Shown here piece after piece: positions 19,048 through 28,495 of a DNA stretch of 64,000 bases. The position numbers and the translations under genes are program-made. The DNA comes from Bartonella queenslandensis (GTDB lineage: Bacteria; Pseudomonadota; Alphaproteobacteria; Rhizobiales; Rhizobiaceae): contig NZ_NAAI01000008.1 of NCBI RefSeq assembly GCF_018155095.1, positions 1-64,000 on the forward strand. Reading direction: 5' to 3'. Under the pieces are notes generated by a model. The model saw only the letters and a list, made by a program, of their open reading frames with translations. It did no database searches and had not been told where the DNA came from. Every line of letters begins with the position of its first letter. The stretch's first letter is position 1.

Positions 19048-20646
19048 ATGATCATGGATAGCAAGATTGTTCAACAGAATGAGATTCTTCAGGATGATAT
19101 TCTCATTGAAAAACACGGAAGGGGTAAATTTGAAGGTTTTCGTTTTTATGCCAACAAAAACGATACCGATCAAACAGCTGAGGAGCAATACTCAATAGAG
19201 AATGAAAATTTGATTCTTGCGTTTTCCAAACGTGCGATACGTTTTTGTGCTTGCGCAAATGGCGATTTTACCCTTAGTTCTGATGGCATTGTGCGCTGGA
19301 TTGGTCAGCCTGTAGGGCAACTTGTTGCCACAGAAGATTTTTTCAAACCCAAATTGATTGTTTTAGCAGACTCACAACTTTCGGGAGAATCCCGCGATAA
19401 CGTCGTGAAACGATTAGAGCGCTTTGTAACCTTTCATTTTGAAACGGCTTTAAAGCCTCTATTTGATTTACGCAATGCTGATGATTTAACAGATTCAACC
19501 AACAGTCTTGCCTTACAACTGGTTAGCTCTTTAGGCGTTATACCCCGCCGCGAAATTTTAGACCTTGTCAAAAACCTTGCGCAAGAATCACGTGCTGTTC
19601 TTCGACGTCTAGGTGTGCGTTTTGGTGCTTTTCATATCTATGTTGCAGGAATGCTTAAACCCGCTCCGGTTCAAGCCATTACCCTTTTGTGGAATCTTCA
19701 AAATGCAGGACAAGACCAAACGGGATGGGCTGAAATTTTTACAGCGTTATCTGCGGGGCGAACCTCTTTGAGTGTTGATCCTACCTATAACCGCCAATTT
19801 TATCAATTAGCCGGTTACCGAATCTTAGGACAACGTGCCGTACGAATTGATATTTTAGAACGTCTAGCCAATCTCATCCGCCTCGCCCTTCATTGGAAAC
19901 AAGGAAATGATCCCAAACCCGATGGTGCTTATGACGGTAAAAGTTTTTTTGTAACCCCAGCCATGATGTCCATTCTTGGGGCCAATGGAAACGATATGGA
20001 AGAAATCCTCAAGGGACTTGGCTACCAATCATACAGTATAAGCAATACCGTTTTTGAACAAAATCTTCTTGCACACAAAGCTTCTTCCTCTATCAATGAG
20101 ACAACACAGGATGTTCCAGCAGCAGAATGCGTTGGCAGTCTATGGCAAACAATCAGTGCTTCAGGAACAACCCAAGAAGAACAAAATACCTCATCTCTGA
20201 ATACTTTACCTTCAGCCTCTTGTATTGAAAAACACGCCCATAACACCAATCATTTACCATCAGCTGAACCTGTTGGAAATTTTGCCAAAGCCACTTCCCC
20301 TACAGCAGAAGATAAAGTCATTTTATTATGGCACTATAGGCATCAACTTCACCGCCATATACAAAAAAAACGTGATAAATCTGGACATAAGTGGAAAAAT
20401 AAACCGAAGAGTGCTGTACAAAAAGAGGGCAATGCGAATGGAAATTTCCCTCAAGAAGCACCATCACAAACAAAGCGTTCTCATAAGTTCCATAAATCCC
20501 AAGACAAACGTGCAAATGCAAACTATAAACCTTTTCAAAAAGAAAAGCGTCTTAACCCTGATTCACCTTTTGCGAAATTAGCTGTGCTACGCGATCAACT
20601 CTCCAATCACAAAAACACGCACACACTTTCCTCTAAAGAGCATTAA
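19048..20646 (+). CDS. C-terminal half of a SUV3/MgpS-like helicase (ATPase part missing)
   Basis: 532 residues matching the C-terminal region of the ~1000-residue helicase that precedes fdxA in many Hyphomicrobiales. Conserved stretches are KFEGFRFYANK, KPKLIVLADSQLSGESRDNV, ERFVTFHFETALKPLFDLRNA and RAVLRRLGVRFGAFHIYVAG. After residue 330 comes a low-complexity basic tail rich in Lys, His and Gln that ends in the family signature DSPFAKLAVLRDQL. No Walker A, DExH or other helicase motif is present. The frame is open throughout, starting at ATGATCATG (either ATG). It may survive as a stand-alone RNA-binding part. An S4-domain gene usually found before fdxA is also missing. Confidence 0.75.
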   Translation: MIMDSKIVQQNEILQDDILIEKHGRGKFEGFRFYANKNDTDQTAEEQYSIENENLILAFSKRAIRFCACANGDFTLSSDGIVRWIGQPVGQLVATEDFFKPKLIVLADSQLSGESRDNVVKRLERFVTFHFETALKPLFDLRNADDLTDSTNSLALQLVSSLGVIPRREILDLVKNLAQESRAVLRRLGVRFGAFHIYVAGMLKPAPVQAITLLWNLQNAGQDQTGWAEIFTALSAGRTSLSVDPTYNRQFYQLAGYRILGQRAVRIDILERLANLIRLALHWKQGNDPKPDGAYDGKSFFVTPAMMSILGANGNDMEEILKGLGYQSYSISNTVFEQNLLAHKASSSINETTQDVPAAECVGSLWQTISASGTTQEEQNTSSLNTLPSASCIEKHAHNTNHLPSAEPVGNFAKATSPTAEDKVILLWHYRHQLHRHIQKKRDKSGHKWKNKPKSAVQKEGNANGNFPQEAPSQTKRSHKFHKSQDKRANANYKPFQKEKRLNPDSPFAKLAVLRDQLSNHKNTHTLSSKEH

Positions 20647-20667
20647 AGTAACAAATGGAGTTTGATC

Positions 20668-21009
20668 TTGACCCACGTAGTAACCGACAACTGCATTCAC
20701 TGCAAATATACGGATTGCGTTGAAGTTTGTCCTGTCGATTGTTTTTATGAAGGTGAAAATATGTTGGTCATTCATCCTGATGAATGCATCGATTGTGGTG
20801 TTTGTGTGCCAGAGTGTCCAGCAGAAGCCATTGTACCTGATACAGAACCAGGACTAGAAAAGTGGTTAGAACTTAATCTTCATTATGCAAACAAATGGCC
20901 TAATTTAACCACAAAAAAAGACCCTCTCCCTCAAGCAAAAGAAATGGATGGTGTTCCAAACAAACTAGAAAAGTATTTTTCAGAAAATCCAGGAAGTGGA
21001 GAAGAGTAA
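20668..21009 (+). CDS. fdxA: FdxA-type 3Fe-4S/4Fe-4S ferredoxin
   Basis: Small electron carrier, 113 residues. The cluster ligands are in [17 protein letters not shown] and [17 protein letters not shown] choose the TTG at 20668 (MTHVVTDN), seven bases after GGAG and matching the family N terminus; a TTG two codons earlier is possible. The C-terminal ~50 residues ([18 protein letters not shown]) are the usual extension. It follows the helicase remnant by 21 bp and precedes carD. Confidence 0.95.
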   Translation: MTHVVTDNCIHCKYTDCVEVCPVDCFYEGENMLVIHPDECIDCGVCVPECPAEAIVPDTEPGLEKWLELNLHYANKWPNLTTKKDPLPQAKEMDGVPNKLEKYFSENPGSGEE

Positions 21010-21150
21010 TGATACAGTGTACAACTTCCTTCTTCAATAATTGAAAGAGTTCTTTTGTAAAAATAAAAAATCCTTAAGCGAAATGATTGATTCTTTTGAA
21101 GTTTGATGTTAGTGTTATTCTAACATGATCATCTTTCTAAGTATTTTTCT

Positions 21151-21183
21151 TTGCTTTTTTTAGTAAAGCAATGTATTTTTTTT
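21151..21183 (+). terminator. Terminator between fdxA and carD
   Basis: TTGCTTT and AAAGCAA form a stem with loop TTTTAGT, followed after TGTA by eight T residues. An additional hairpin (ATGTTAG/CTAACAT) lies about 40 bp upstream. It suggests fdxA and carD are separate transcripts. Confidence 0.6.
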
Positions 21184-21311
21184 GGATTTAAAAGTACTCG
21201 GCTTTTATGCTCACTTAATTGGTACAATATACTTGGTTAAAGAAAACTCACCCTCAGGTTTATAACCTGTTTTCCGATGCATTTGTTGATCATAAGGGAG
21301 TAAACTAAAAT

Positions 21312-21896
21312 ATGGCATCCCAACATGGAACGTCCTCCAAGACTAAAGAATTTGCAACCTCTGAATATATTGTCTATCCCACGCATGGCGTGGGACAAAT
21401 TATAGCAATTGAAGATCAAGAAGTTGCAGGACATAAATTAAAACTTTTTGTCATCCATTTTGCGAAAGATAAAATGGATGTCAAAGTCCCCATTGCAAAA
21501 GCCCTTTCCGTTGGAATGCGTAAATTATCTGCTGGTGATTCCGTTGAACGTGCTTTAAAAGTTTTACGCGGAAAAGCACGCGTTAAACGAACCATGTGGT
21601 CACGCCGTGCTCAAGAATATGATGCTAAAATCAACTCAGGAGATCTTATTTGTATCGCTGAAGTGGTCCGTGATCTTTTTCGCTCTAACCTACAGCCCGA
21701 ACAATCCTACTCTGAGCGTCAACTTTATACCGCTGCTCTGGAAAGAATGGCTCGCGAAATTGCGGTTATTAATAGTCTTTCTGAAACAGAAGCTATCAAT
21801 CTCATAGAGATGCATCTCTCCAACAAGCCAAAACGCGAATTTAAAACTGAGAGAGAAGAGACAGTTGAAAACAGCAAAACTGTCTACGCTGCATAA
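21312..21896 (+). CDS. carD: CarD family transcriptional regulator
   Basis: RNA-polymerase-binding regulator, 194 residues. The N-terminal Tudor-like RNAP interaction domain is seen in EYIVYPTHGVGQIIAIEDQE and KLFVIHFAKDKMDVKVPIA. The helical C-terminal half (SRRAQEYDAKINSGDLICIA ... SYSERQLYTAALERMAREIA) binds the promoter -10 upstream edge in family members. A good AAGGGAG precedes the ATG. CarD stabilises open complexes, and it is usually linked to rpoH and fdxA in Hyphomicrobiales, as here. Confidence 0.95.
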   Translation: MASQHGTSSKTKEFATSEYIVYPTHGVGQIIAIEDQEVAGHKLKLFVIHFAKDKMDVKVPIAKALSVGMRKLSAGDSVERALKVLRGKARVKRTMWSRRAQEYDAKINSGDLICIAEVVRDLFRSNLQPEQSYSERQLYTAALERMAREIAVINSLSETEAINLIEMHLSNKPKREFKTEREETVENSKTVYAA

Positions 21897-21926
21897 TACA
21901 CTCTTTCATAACAACAAGATATTTTG

Positions 21927-21959
21927 ATAAAACCAGCAAAAAGCTGGTTTTATTTTTTT
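21927..21959 (+). terminator. Terminator after carD
   Basis: ATAAAACCAGC/GCTGGTTTTAT form an 11-bp stem with loop AAAAA, followed by seven T residues. A classic Rho-independent terminator. Confidence 0.9.
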
Positions 21960-22188
21960 ATCATCCTCTGCAGGCTCAAGGACAGAGTTTTTAACCAGCA
22001 CCAATAAATAATCTAGCTTTTCAACAAATTCCATCTGCCACCACTTCATGCGCTTTACTTCATAAATAGCTCATTACTTAATTGTCATAATAGGTCATTC
22101 TTTATATTCAATCATAAGTCTAAATACAGGAAGATTCTCTTACATCAAATCATTAAAATGACTTCCTTATACGTCACATTCAATTCAA

Positions 22189-22645
22189 TATATTGATTTA
22201 TAAAGATAGTTTATCGTTTTTCCATATTGAATGAAAACCTCGAATATCGTAAGATTCTCTCATTTCCAACCTATTCTACGTTGAATCAATCAAAGGCGCT
22301 TGCTTATCTCTTACAAACGGGGACATAGGAATAAAGCTTTACCAAAAAGGCATACCTCTTATGAACCGCTTCAAGAACCAAGGGTTGTTGAAACATTGAG
22401 AGCTAGCAGAATGTATGACGGTGCTCGCTTGCTCTTTCAGGAATCCTAAAGATAGAGTAAATCAATTTTATCTCATTTCATGGGGCGTTATGGTTATACC
22501 ATTCACGAAGCGCCATCGCGAAATGAGCTGAAAAACACGTTGAGAGAGATTCCTTTAAAAAAAACGCGTTGGATGTACAACACAAGTATATTTCGTTTGA
22601 AGCGTTTTATTTTACATGATGGTTATGATCCCATAAAAGAGTGAT
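22189..22645 (+). repeat. Integrase-remnant repeat, copy B
   Basis: Begins TATTGATTTATAAAGATA and includes CGAATATCGTAAGATTCTCTC, then TTGAATCAATCAAA and CTTATGAACCGCTTCAAG. Integrase-like pieces continue to GATGGTTATGATCCCATAAAAGAG (compare GRDPI in copy A). Several stops break the frame. The 150 bp before it contain a weaker, older echo (GGAAGATTCTCTTAC at about 22130). A further stretch to 22850 carries no gene I can support. Confidence 0.75.
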
Positions 22646-22928
22646 AAAATAGAATACAGCTCTTTAAAAATATTTTTAAGAAAAATGATTCCATAACTGA
22701 ACAAACTTATATCGATACCCAAGCTCTTGACAAAACCATTATAAAAGACACTGCGCACAAGCAATCCTTTATCGCCTTTCAAGAAAACAAGAAAAACATC
22801 CTCCACAATAGAATCATTGTTCTACAGCAAAATCTTATTACCCTCTATTCAAGGAAAAGCAGCCCCCATGCATACACCGATGAACCAAAAGAAACTTACT
22901 ATCGCAGAAAAAAAATAAAAACAATAAA

Positions 22929-23458
22929 GTCTTAACCACGAGAATGGAACATCCACGATACATTCCCGCTTTCAAATCAAGGAAATGAGGACGACACAAG
23001 GATACCTTAACCGCCACCTTAGAGCAAAAACACACGCTCTTGAGCGTGCATTCACCGATGAATCAAAAAAACTTACCAGCGCAGAAAAAAAATAAAAACA
23101 CTAAAGTCTTAACCTCAAGAACGGAACGTCCACGATACATTCCCGTTTTCAAATCAATGGCATGAGGGCGACACAAGGATACCTCAACCGCCAGCTTAAA
23201 GCGAAAATGCACACTCTTGAGCGTGCATTTACCGATGAATCAAAGAAACTTACCAGCGCAGAAGAAAAATAAAAATACTAAAGTCTTAACCTCGAGAACG
23301 GAACGTCCACGATACATTCTCGCTTTCAAATCAATGGCATGAGGGCGACACAAGGATACCTCAACCGCCAGCTTAAAGCGAAAATGCACACTCTTGAGCG
23401 TGCATTCACCGATGAATCAAAGAAACTTACCAGCGCAGAAGAAAAATAAAAACACTCA
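22929..23458. repeat. 177-bp tandem array derived from the rpmF 3' end
   Basis: Three units start at 22929, 23106 and 23283, with the intact rpmF 3' end at 23459 as the fourth register. About 75 bp of each unit copies the end of rpmF on the minus strand. The other ~100 bp is not from rpmF and has an imperfect palindrome TGCACACTCTTGAGCGTGCA. On the plus strand each unit keeps an open 36-codon ORF (22985-23095, 23162-23272, 23339-23449) beginning MR-TQGYLNR and ending in an SAE-K stop. A partial unit tail lies at about 22865-22918. Confidence 0.88.
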
Positions 23459-23635
23459 GTCCTTAACCACGAGAACGGAACGTCCACGATACATTCCCGT
23501 TTTCAAATCAATGTGATGAGGACGACGCAATTCACCAGAATTTTTATCTTCGATATAAGTTGGCGCCTTCAGAGCATCAGCCGAACGGCGCATGCCCCTC
23601 TTCGCTGGAGAGGTTTTTCGTTTAGGTACAGCCAT
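23456..23635 (-). CDS. rpmF: 50S ribosomal protein L32
   Basis: Ribosomal protein bL32, 59 residues. The start [20 protein letters not shown] is the family N terminus; the open frame reaches 7 codons further upstream but that part is not L32. The C-terminal part, [20 protein letters not shown], is alphaproteobacterial in type and lacks the Cys pair of zinc-binding L32. Its 3' end is the source of the tandem array downstream. It is divergent from ispA. Confidence 0.95.
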
Positions 23636-24062
23636 AAAAAGACACTCCAAATCCATTAAAACAGAAAAAGCAATGCCAAAAATGACAATGCTTCATTTAA
23701 AAACACCATAAAATTTTGAGGCACTATACACTGATAAAGAAGAAGAGGCAATGTCAAAATGATCCTCCTCTTTGCAAAAATAACCATCCTTTTATCAAAA
23801 ATGGTGTCACAATACCCAAGTGCATATCAAAAGCACCGCAAAGTTTGTAAATTTTATACAGCAATGAAAACATTTTCATAAGACGAGTATTTAATTTTTT
23901 TATTTGGCTTTAAAAGGGATTTACGCATACAGTAGACAGACGCATAATGGGGAGGAATTGATTTTTAATAGAAACCTACACAAATTGACGAAAACAAGAA
24001 AAAGCGACAGCATCTCTCTTTGAACTTCATAATTTCATTTTTATAAAACAAAGGAAGCAAGA
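23636..24062. other. Divergent spacer between rpmF and ispA
   Basis: 427 bp holding the presumed promoters of both genes and an AGGAAG before ispA. The mtgA gene often found near rpmF in relatives is not here. I see no other gene or repeat. Confidence 0.45.
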
Positions 24063-24965
24063 ATGCACGAATTTACCACCCTTCTTGCCAAACATAGCCA
24101 CACCGTTGAAAGTCGACTGAACATACTGTTAAGTGATCAAATCCAAAATGGTGAAATTTCACGCCCTGAAAACTTAATCAAAGCCATGCGCTATGGGGTG
24201 CTAAACGGTGGAAAACGTCTGCGTCCTTTTCTTGTGATTCAAAGTGCGGCGCTTTTTGATATCCCTGTAGAACATTCTCTTGATGTTGCATGTGCCTTAG
24301 AATGTGTTCACTGTTATTCGCTCATTCACGATGATCTTCCGGCCATGGATAACGATACACTCCGACGCGGGAAACCCACCGTCCACGTAGAATTTGATGA
24401 AGCAACAGCAATTCTAGCAGGCAATGCCCTCTTGACATTTGCCTTTGAAATCATTGCTCATAAAGCGAATGCACTCTCTCCAGATATGAGAATAAAATTG
24501 ATTACAGCTCTTGCACAATCAGCTGGGCTTGGTGGTATGCTAGGGGGACAAATGTTGGATCTTGAAGCTGAAAAAAGACCGCAAGAGAGTACTGACATCA
24601 TCACACTACAACGCATGAAAACAGCCGCCTTAATAAGCTTTGCTTGCCAAGCAGGCGCCATCATTGGCAATGCCTCCAAAGAACTATCGACAAAATTGGC
24701 TGCTTTTGGGAGCTATCTTGGTTTAGCCTTTCAATTAACCGATGATCTTCTTGATGTCACCGCAAACACGCAAACCCTAGGCAAAACCGCTGGGAAAGAT
24801 GAAACGGCACAAAAAGCAACTTTTGTTCGTCTTTATGGCATTGAAGAAACCCAAAAAAAGCGAGATGCGCTCATCACAAAAGCAGAAGCCCTCTTACACC
24901 CTTTTGACGCCAAAGCACTCCCGCTCCAACAAGCTGCCCGCTTTAGTGCAACACGCAAAAATTAA
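24063..24965 (+). CDS. ispA: Farnesyl diphosphate synthase (polyprenyl synthetase)
   Basis: Condenses IPP with DMAPP and GPP to give farnesyl diphosphate, the precursor of undecaprenyl phosphate and quinone tails. It has 300 residues, as in E. coli IspA. The first aspartate motif DDLPAMD is at 90-96 and the second, DDLLD, at 227-231. GGKRLRPF (49-56) and the RRGKPT loop are also present. With ispG in the same window it belongs to the MEP-derived isoprenoid route. Product chain length is inferred from the family. Confidence 0.93.
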   Translation: MHEFTTLLAKHSHTVESRLNILLSDQIQNGEISRPENLIKAMRYGVLNGGKRLRPFLVIQSAALFDIPVEHSLDVACALECVHCYSLIHDDLPAMDNDTLRRGKPTVHVEFDEATAILAGNALLTFAFEIIAHKANALSPDMRIKLITALAQSAGLGGMLGGQMLDLEAEKRPQESTDIITLQRMKTAALISFACQAGAIIGNASKELSTKLAAFGSYLGLAFQLTDDLLDVTANTQTLGKTAGKDETAQKATFVRLYGIEETQKKRDALITKAEALLHPFDAKALPLQQAARFSATRKN

Positions 24966-25129
24966 CTTCATCTGCCCGATTACACTCCGCCCTATTGTAC
25001 CTATCGTACACCATCCTTTTTGTTAAGTGTACAATAAATTTTTCAAAAAACCTTACCATTAATCCACATTATACTATTGGTTTCATCATTAAATGCCGCT
25101 CATTAAATGCCACCATTAAACGGATGTGA

Positions 25130-25500
25130 AAAACCTTAAAAGGGCTTCATTAAAACAAGCGCATGAATTTATAAAACATGTGCACTCTGGACATTCTATT
25201 TTGCATGAAGAATGCCTAAAGAACAAAAGAAAAAACTTAAAAAAATACGCATTCAACGCATTGATTTATAATATTTTAATTTGAATCATAACAATGCTGA
25301 ATATCGTAAGATCTTCTCATCACATAGCCTCTCATATTGAATCCATGAGAATCACTTACCTGTCGACACAAGCGAGAGCAGCCTTTGGATAAAAGCTGTA
25401 CAAGAAAGGGTAAAATACCTCTTATAAACCTTCTTAAGTGCCAAGGACTGTCGCAAAATCATTGGGAAGTGAGGATGGTGCCGATTTGCGCTTTTGAAAA
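25130..25500 (+). repeat. Integrase-remnant repeats, copy C and a displaced fragment
   Basis: 25257-25500 starts ATTGATTTATAA, carries GAATATCGTAAGATCTTCTC, and continues to a decayed integrase start. Just before it, 25130-25255 holds an internal integrase piece (frame SLKQAHEF, compare SLKQAREL in copy A), so the element is rearranged here. Confidence 0.7.
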
Positions 25501-26111
25501 ACAGAACCACTTTTACAAAAGTATATAATAGCTATAGTTTAATAAGCATCACTATAATTCTTCAATTTGTTACGCTCTTTATCGTATTTATTCAATTCAT
25601 TGCATAAAAAAATTAAACAGAGCATAATTCTTACAACAAAAAGGGAAGTCTTTATTATTCTATATAATAAAGCAATTTGTGCCCTCTCCCCACATTTCAA
25701 AGAGCAAGGCTTCCCACCAGTACCAATTTATAAATAATCTAGATTCTTAAAGCAGAAGCTTACGGCTGTTTTATGGTTTACTGATAAAAGGCTCAACAAA
25801 CAAGACTGAAGAATATTCATCACGCACTTAATATTGCATGTAAAATTTAAATCTCTTCACATCACCACGCCTTAAACGACAGTATTTTACGGATAATTAA
25901 AGGATTTTTTTCAAGCTAAGAATAAATTTCTTCCTTTAAGTGAAATTTTTTCATAAAGATGAAGAGCATCAATATAACCAAACCCAAACCCGTTTCCAAA
26001 GCTGGAAAATATGGCCATCATGTAAAAATATGCAATAAGACTAAGAAAATATTGTGATAACCAATTATATCATAACCATCGAATATCTTTCATTGGCTCA
26101 CTCAATGTTCT
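25501..26111. other. Decayed spacer
   Basis: No gene. It shares two short blocks with other spacers. CCAGTACCAATTTATAAATAATCTAG resembles about 21995-22020. AAGGCTCAACAAACAAGAC followed by GAATATTCATCACGCAC resembles about 58266-58310, and its last part resembles 50720-50740. This suggests a second, older repeat family. Confidence 0.45.
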
Positions 26112-26432
26112 TTAGAAATTCCTCTTGGGTTGCATCATGTCATATATCGTGTGGAGCTCTATGCAAAAACGCGCTATTTGTTTCGTGTTTTCATCATTAT
26201 CGGTTCTCATATTCGACACGAGATCAATAATTTGTGCTTTGGAACTCATGCCATTTCCACTTGAAGAATTAAGAAATTTTTTCGTATAATCAATCATGGG
26301 ATCCTTAGAGTTCATAGACATATTATAAGCCCAGATAAAATCGCTTTCTCTCCAATTATAGTCATTCAGCAAACTGCTTATGACATTAAGTAACATGTCT
26401 GCTGATATCCCTTCATTATAATCACCGCGCAA
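26112..26432 (-). CDS. Hypothetical protein, possibly 5'-truncated
   Basis: 106-residue open frame with no family I recognise. It is a balanced soluble sequence (ADMLLNVISSLLNDYNW, KAQIIDLVSNMRTDND, ARFCIELHTIYDMM) and looks like a real alpha-helical protein rather than a shadow frame. The only in-frame start is a TTG, and the frame is open a few codons further. In another frame just upstream an ATG opens MKSLSITPLITLITLC, which looks like a lipoprotein signal, then stops; a single frameshift would join them. It may be a broken exported protein. Confidence 0.4.
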   Translation of the reverse strand: MRGDYNEGISADMLLNVISSLLNDYNWRESDFIWAYNMSMNSKDPMIDYTKKFLNSSSGNGMSSKAQIIDLVSNMRTDNDENTKQIARFCIELHTIYDMMQPKRNF

Positions 26433-27274
26433 TAAATTAACAAAGAGTTATCAATGTTATAAGAGGCGTTATGGATAACGATTTCATCGCTTTAACCTTT
26501 TAATAACCATATTTTTTGGGCTACACTGCGTCCTATCAAATACATCAATCTGTATGGTTGTTTTGTGGCTTATATGGAGCAAATTGTACGCAACACTATG
26601 CCACGCACTTGGTTTTATTTCCTCTCACAAAGAAGGGATATCATTCAAAGTCTCCATAAATAGGTTTATTATCTAAGAATATTTTATGACATCAGACAAT
26701 ACAGAGCTATCGCTGCAACCAAAGATAAAATATCCAGAATGAAATATGGGATTATCTGACAACATATTTTAAAAGGAAATAGAACCCACTAACGATACCA
26801 ACAACAAAATCGATCATCAGGGCATTCATCTGGAGCTATGAACTTTCACCACTGAATAAGCACAATTTAGCGAGATATTGGCCGGCAAATAACAAGTGAG
26901 AATAAAAATATTTTATATACGACCCCATTGACTGAATGGGTACCTCCACCATTCCTTGAACAAGAGCATAATCCAGCATAATCATTTTCTTGGCTCCTTT
27001 CCAATCTTGTTAGAAACTCTTGGCACAATGTTCATAAGAAGAAACTTCTTTTTTAAATGATTTTTACACCATTCCTCTTTGTCCATTCCTCTTTGTAAAG
27101 TGCAAAAGGCATGATTTTTATTGATTGAACAAACATAGATTTGCAATAAAAAGAACGGACCATATTTAGCTTTCTCATTCAACATGCAAAACAATAATGG
27201 AACTCAAACAAAAGCTTAACGCGCTATAACACCCCATAAAACTCGTATAATAATAAGTTACTATTTTCACTGAA
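26433..27274. other. Decayed spacer
   Basis: About 840 bp with no gene I can support. A 70-codon minus-strand frame (26982-27194) lacks family features and a good ribosome site. The region separates the hypothetical gene from the MFS exporter. Confidence 0.4.
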
Positions 27275-27302
27275 CTTTTTTGAGATTTTCATCTCAAAAA
27301 AA
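27275..27302 (-). terminator. Terminator after the MFS exporter gene
   Basis: GAGAT/ATCTC arms with flanking A/T runs (TTTTTTGAGAT TTTC ATCTCAAAAAA) overlap the stop codon. On the minus strand it ends in a U-run. Confidence 0.7.
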
Positions 27303-28433
27303 TACTGCCAACAAGTAAATCAATAAATAAACAGCAAAAATATAAACGAGCGAGAAAAAGCCAAATATATTAACCATAGATGCACTCATGTAAAAAAATA
27401 CCAATAAGCTCAATCTTCCAACGGTTGACAAGAAAGACTCGTATGTAGCCCTAAAACGATCGCTAATACAATCATGGAGGATAACTTCCACACGAAGATA
27501 GGTGTACTTAATGAGATAAAAAATCATACAGACTAAAATGACAGCAATTTCTTTTCTTGATTCAAAAAAAGCGACTGTAAAAATCATGGAAACTGAAAGA
27601 AACAACAATAAAACAAAATTTATCGTCTCGCTTAGTTTGGTAAAGAGAACACTAGCCAGAAGCTGAGAGAGCAATATCAGTGAAAATGTCACCCCAAGAT
27701 CAAAATAAGTGACATGAATATGATAATCTTTAAAGATCCACTGCCAATATTGCGAAAATATATTGAAAAAAATCAATGAAAAATAAAAGCATAAAGAGAT
27801 ATAAGGAACTTTAACAAAAATAGAGACCATCTCTTTAGCTTCACAAATGAGAGAATTTTTCTGAAGAGAATTTCCATGACTTGGTTTTCTCTGTCCTTTA
27901 AGGTCATCAAGAAAAAACAAACCAAAGAGTGTTGTCATCAACATTAAAAATGCCGCGATATACCATATATATTGGCTTGAATAATCAGCAAAATAGGCAC
28001 CGATCAAACTAAAGATAAACATGCCAATATAATTATATTGAGAACTCGATCCCAGCACCTTTTTAGTCGATGTCAATTTTGCTTTTGCATATTGCACAAG
28101 TAAAGCGTTATAAGCCCCCGCAATCAATGTCAACGACACTGCATTAAAAGCTTCTGCCAAAAGAAAACCATAAAAGCTTGTAGAAACGCCCATAAGAAAG
28201 AGCCATATAGCTGCAAAAGCCGCTGCCAAAACAATCGATATTTTATAACTTTTTCGATCAGCAAAATATCCCAGAGGAATGTCGGTCACCATCATAATAA
28301 AAGCCTGAAATGACTTAATGATCCCAATATCAATAAGCGTTAAGCCTTTTTCCAGCATATAAAAGACAATAAAGGCACCTGTTAAAATTCTTATACCATT
28401 AAATAAAAAGCCAAAGGCTAATATACTTGTCAT
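27294..28433 (-). CDS. MFS exporter (MccC-like by context)
   Basis: Twelve-helix major facilitator of 379 residues, starting at MTSILAFGFLFNGIRIL. That ATG follows TGGGGG at good spacing; the 10 upstream codons in the open frame are unlikely. The motif-A loop between helices 2 and 3 is seen as DIPLGYFADRKSYK. Low GC and many Ile/Phe/Tyr codons are unlike the housekeeping neighbours. It lies 62 bp downstream of a broken ThiF/MccB-like gene on the same strand, the order seen for the nucleotide-peptide exporter MccC in microcin C clusters. That substrate is an inference from context. Confidence 0.72.
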   Translation of the reverse strand: MTSILAFGFLFNGIRILTGAFIVFYMLEKGLTLIDIGIIKSFQAFIMMVTDIPLGYFADRKSYKISIVLAAAFAAIWLFLMGVSTSFYGFLLAEAFNAVSLTLIAGAYNALLVQYAKAKLTSTKKVLGSSSQYNYIGMFIFSLIGAYFADYSSQYIWYIAAFLMLMTTLFGLFFLDDLKGQRKPSHGNSLQKNSLICEAKEMVSIFVKVPYISLCFYFSLIFFNIFSQYWQWIFKDYHIHVTYFDLGVTFSLILLSQLLASVLFTKLSETINFVLLLFLSVSMIFTVAFFESRKEIAVILVCMIFYLIKYTYLRVEVILHDCISDRFRATYESFLSTVGRLSLLVFFYMSASMVNIFGFFSLVYIFAVYLLIYLLAVFF

Positions 28434-28495
28434 GCATTCCCCCAATAGCGCCAAAAAAGGCACCCGTATACATCATTTTAGATCGATATAAAAGC

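Noticed and set aside
22929-23458. Tandem array considered as a CRISPR
   Set aside because: Units are ~177 bp, contiguous and derived from rpmF; there are no short repeats with unique spacers and no cas genes.
26982-27194. 70-codon minus-strand ORF before the MFS gene
   Set aside because: Composition is not protein-like enough, there is no ribosome site, and no family is recognisable.
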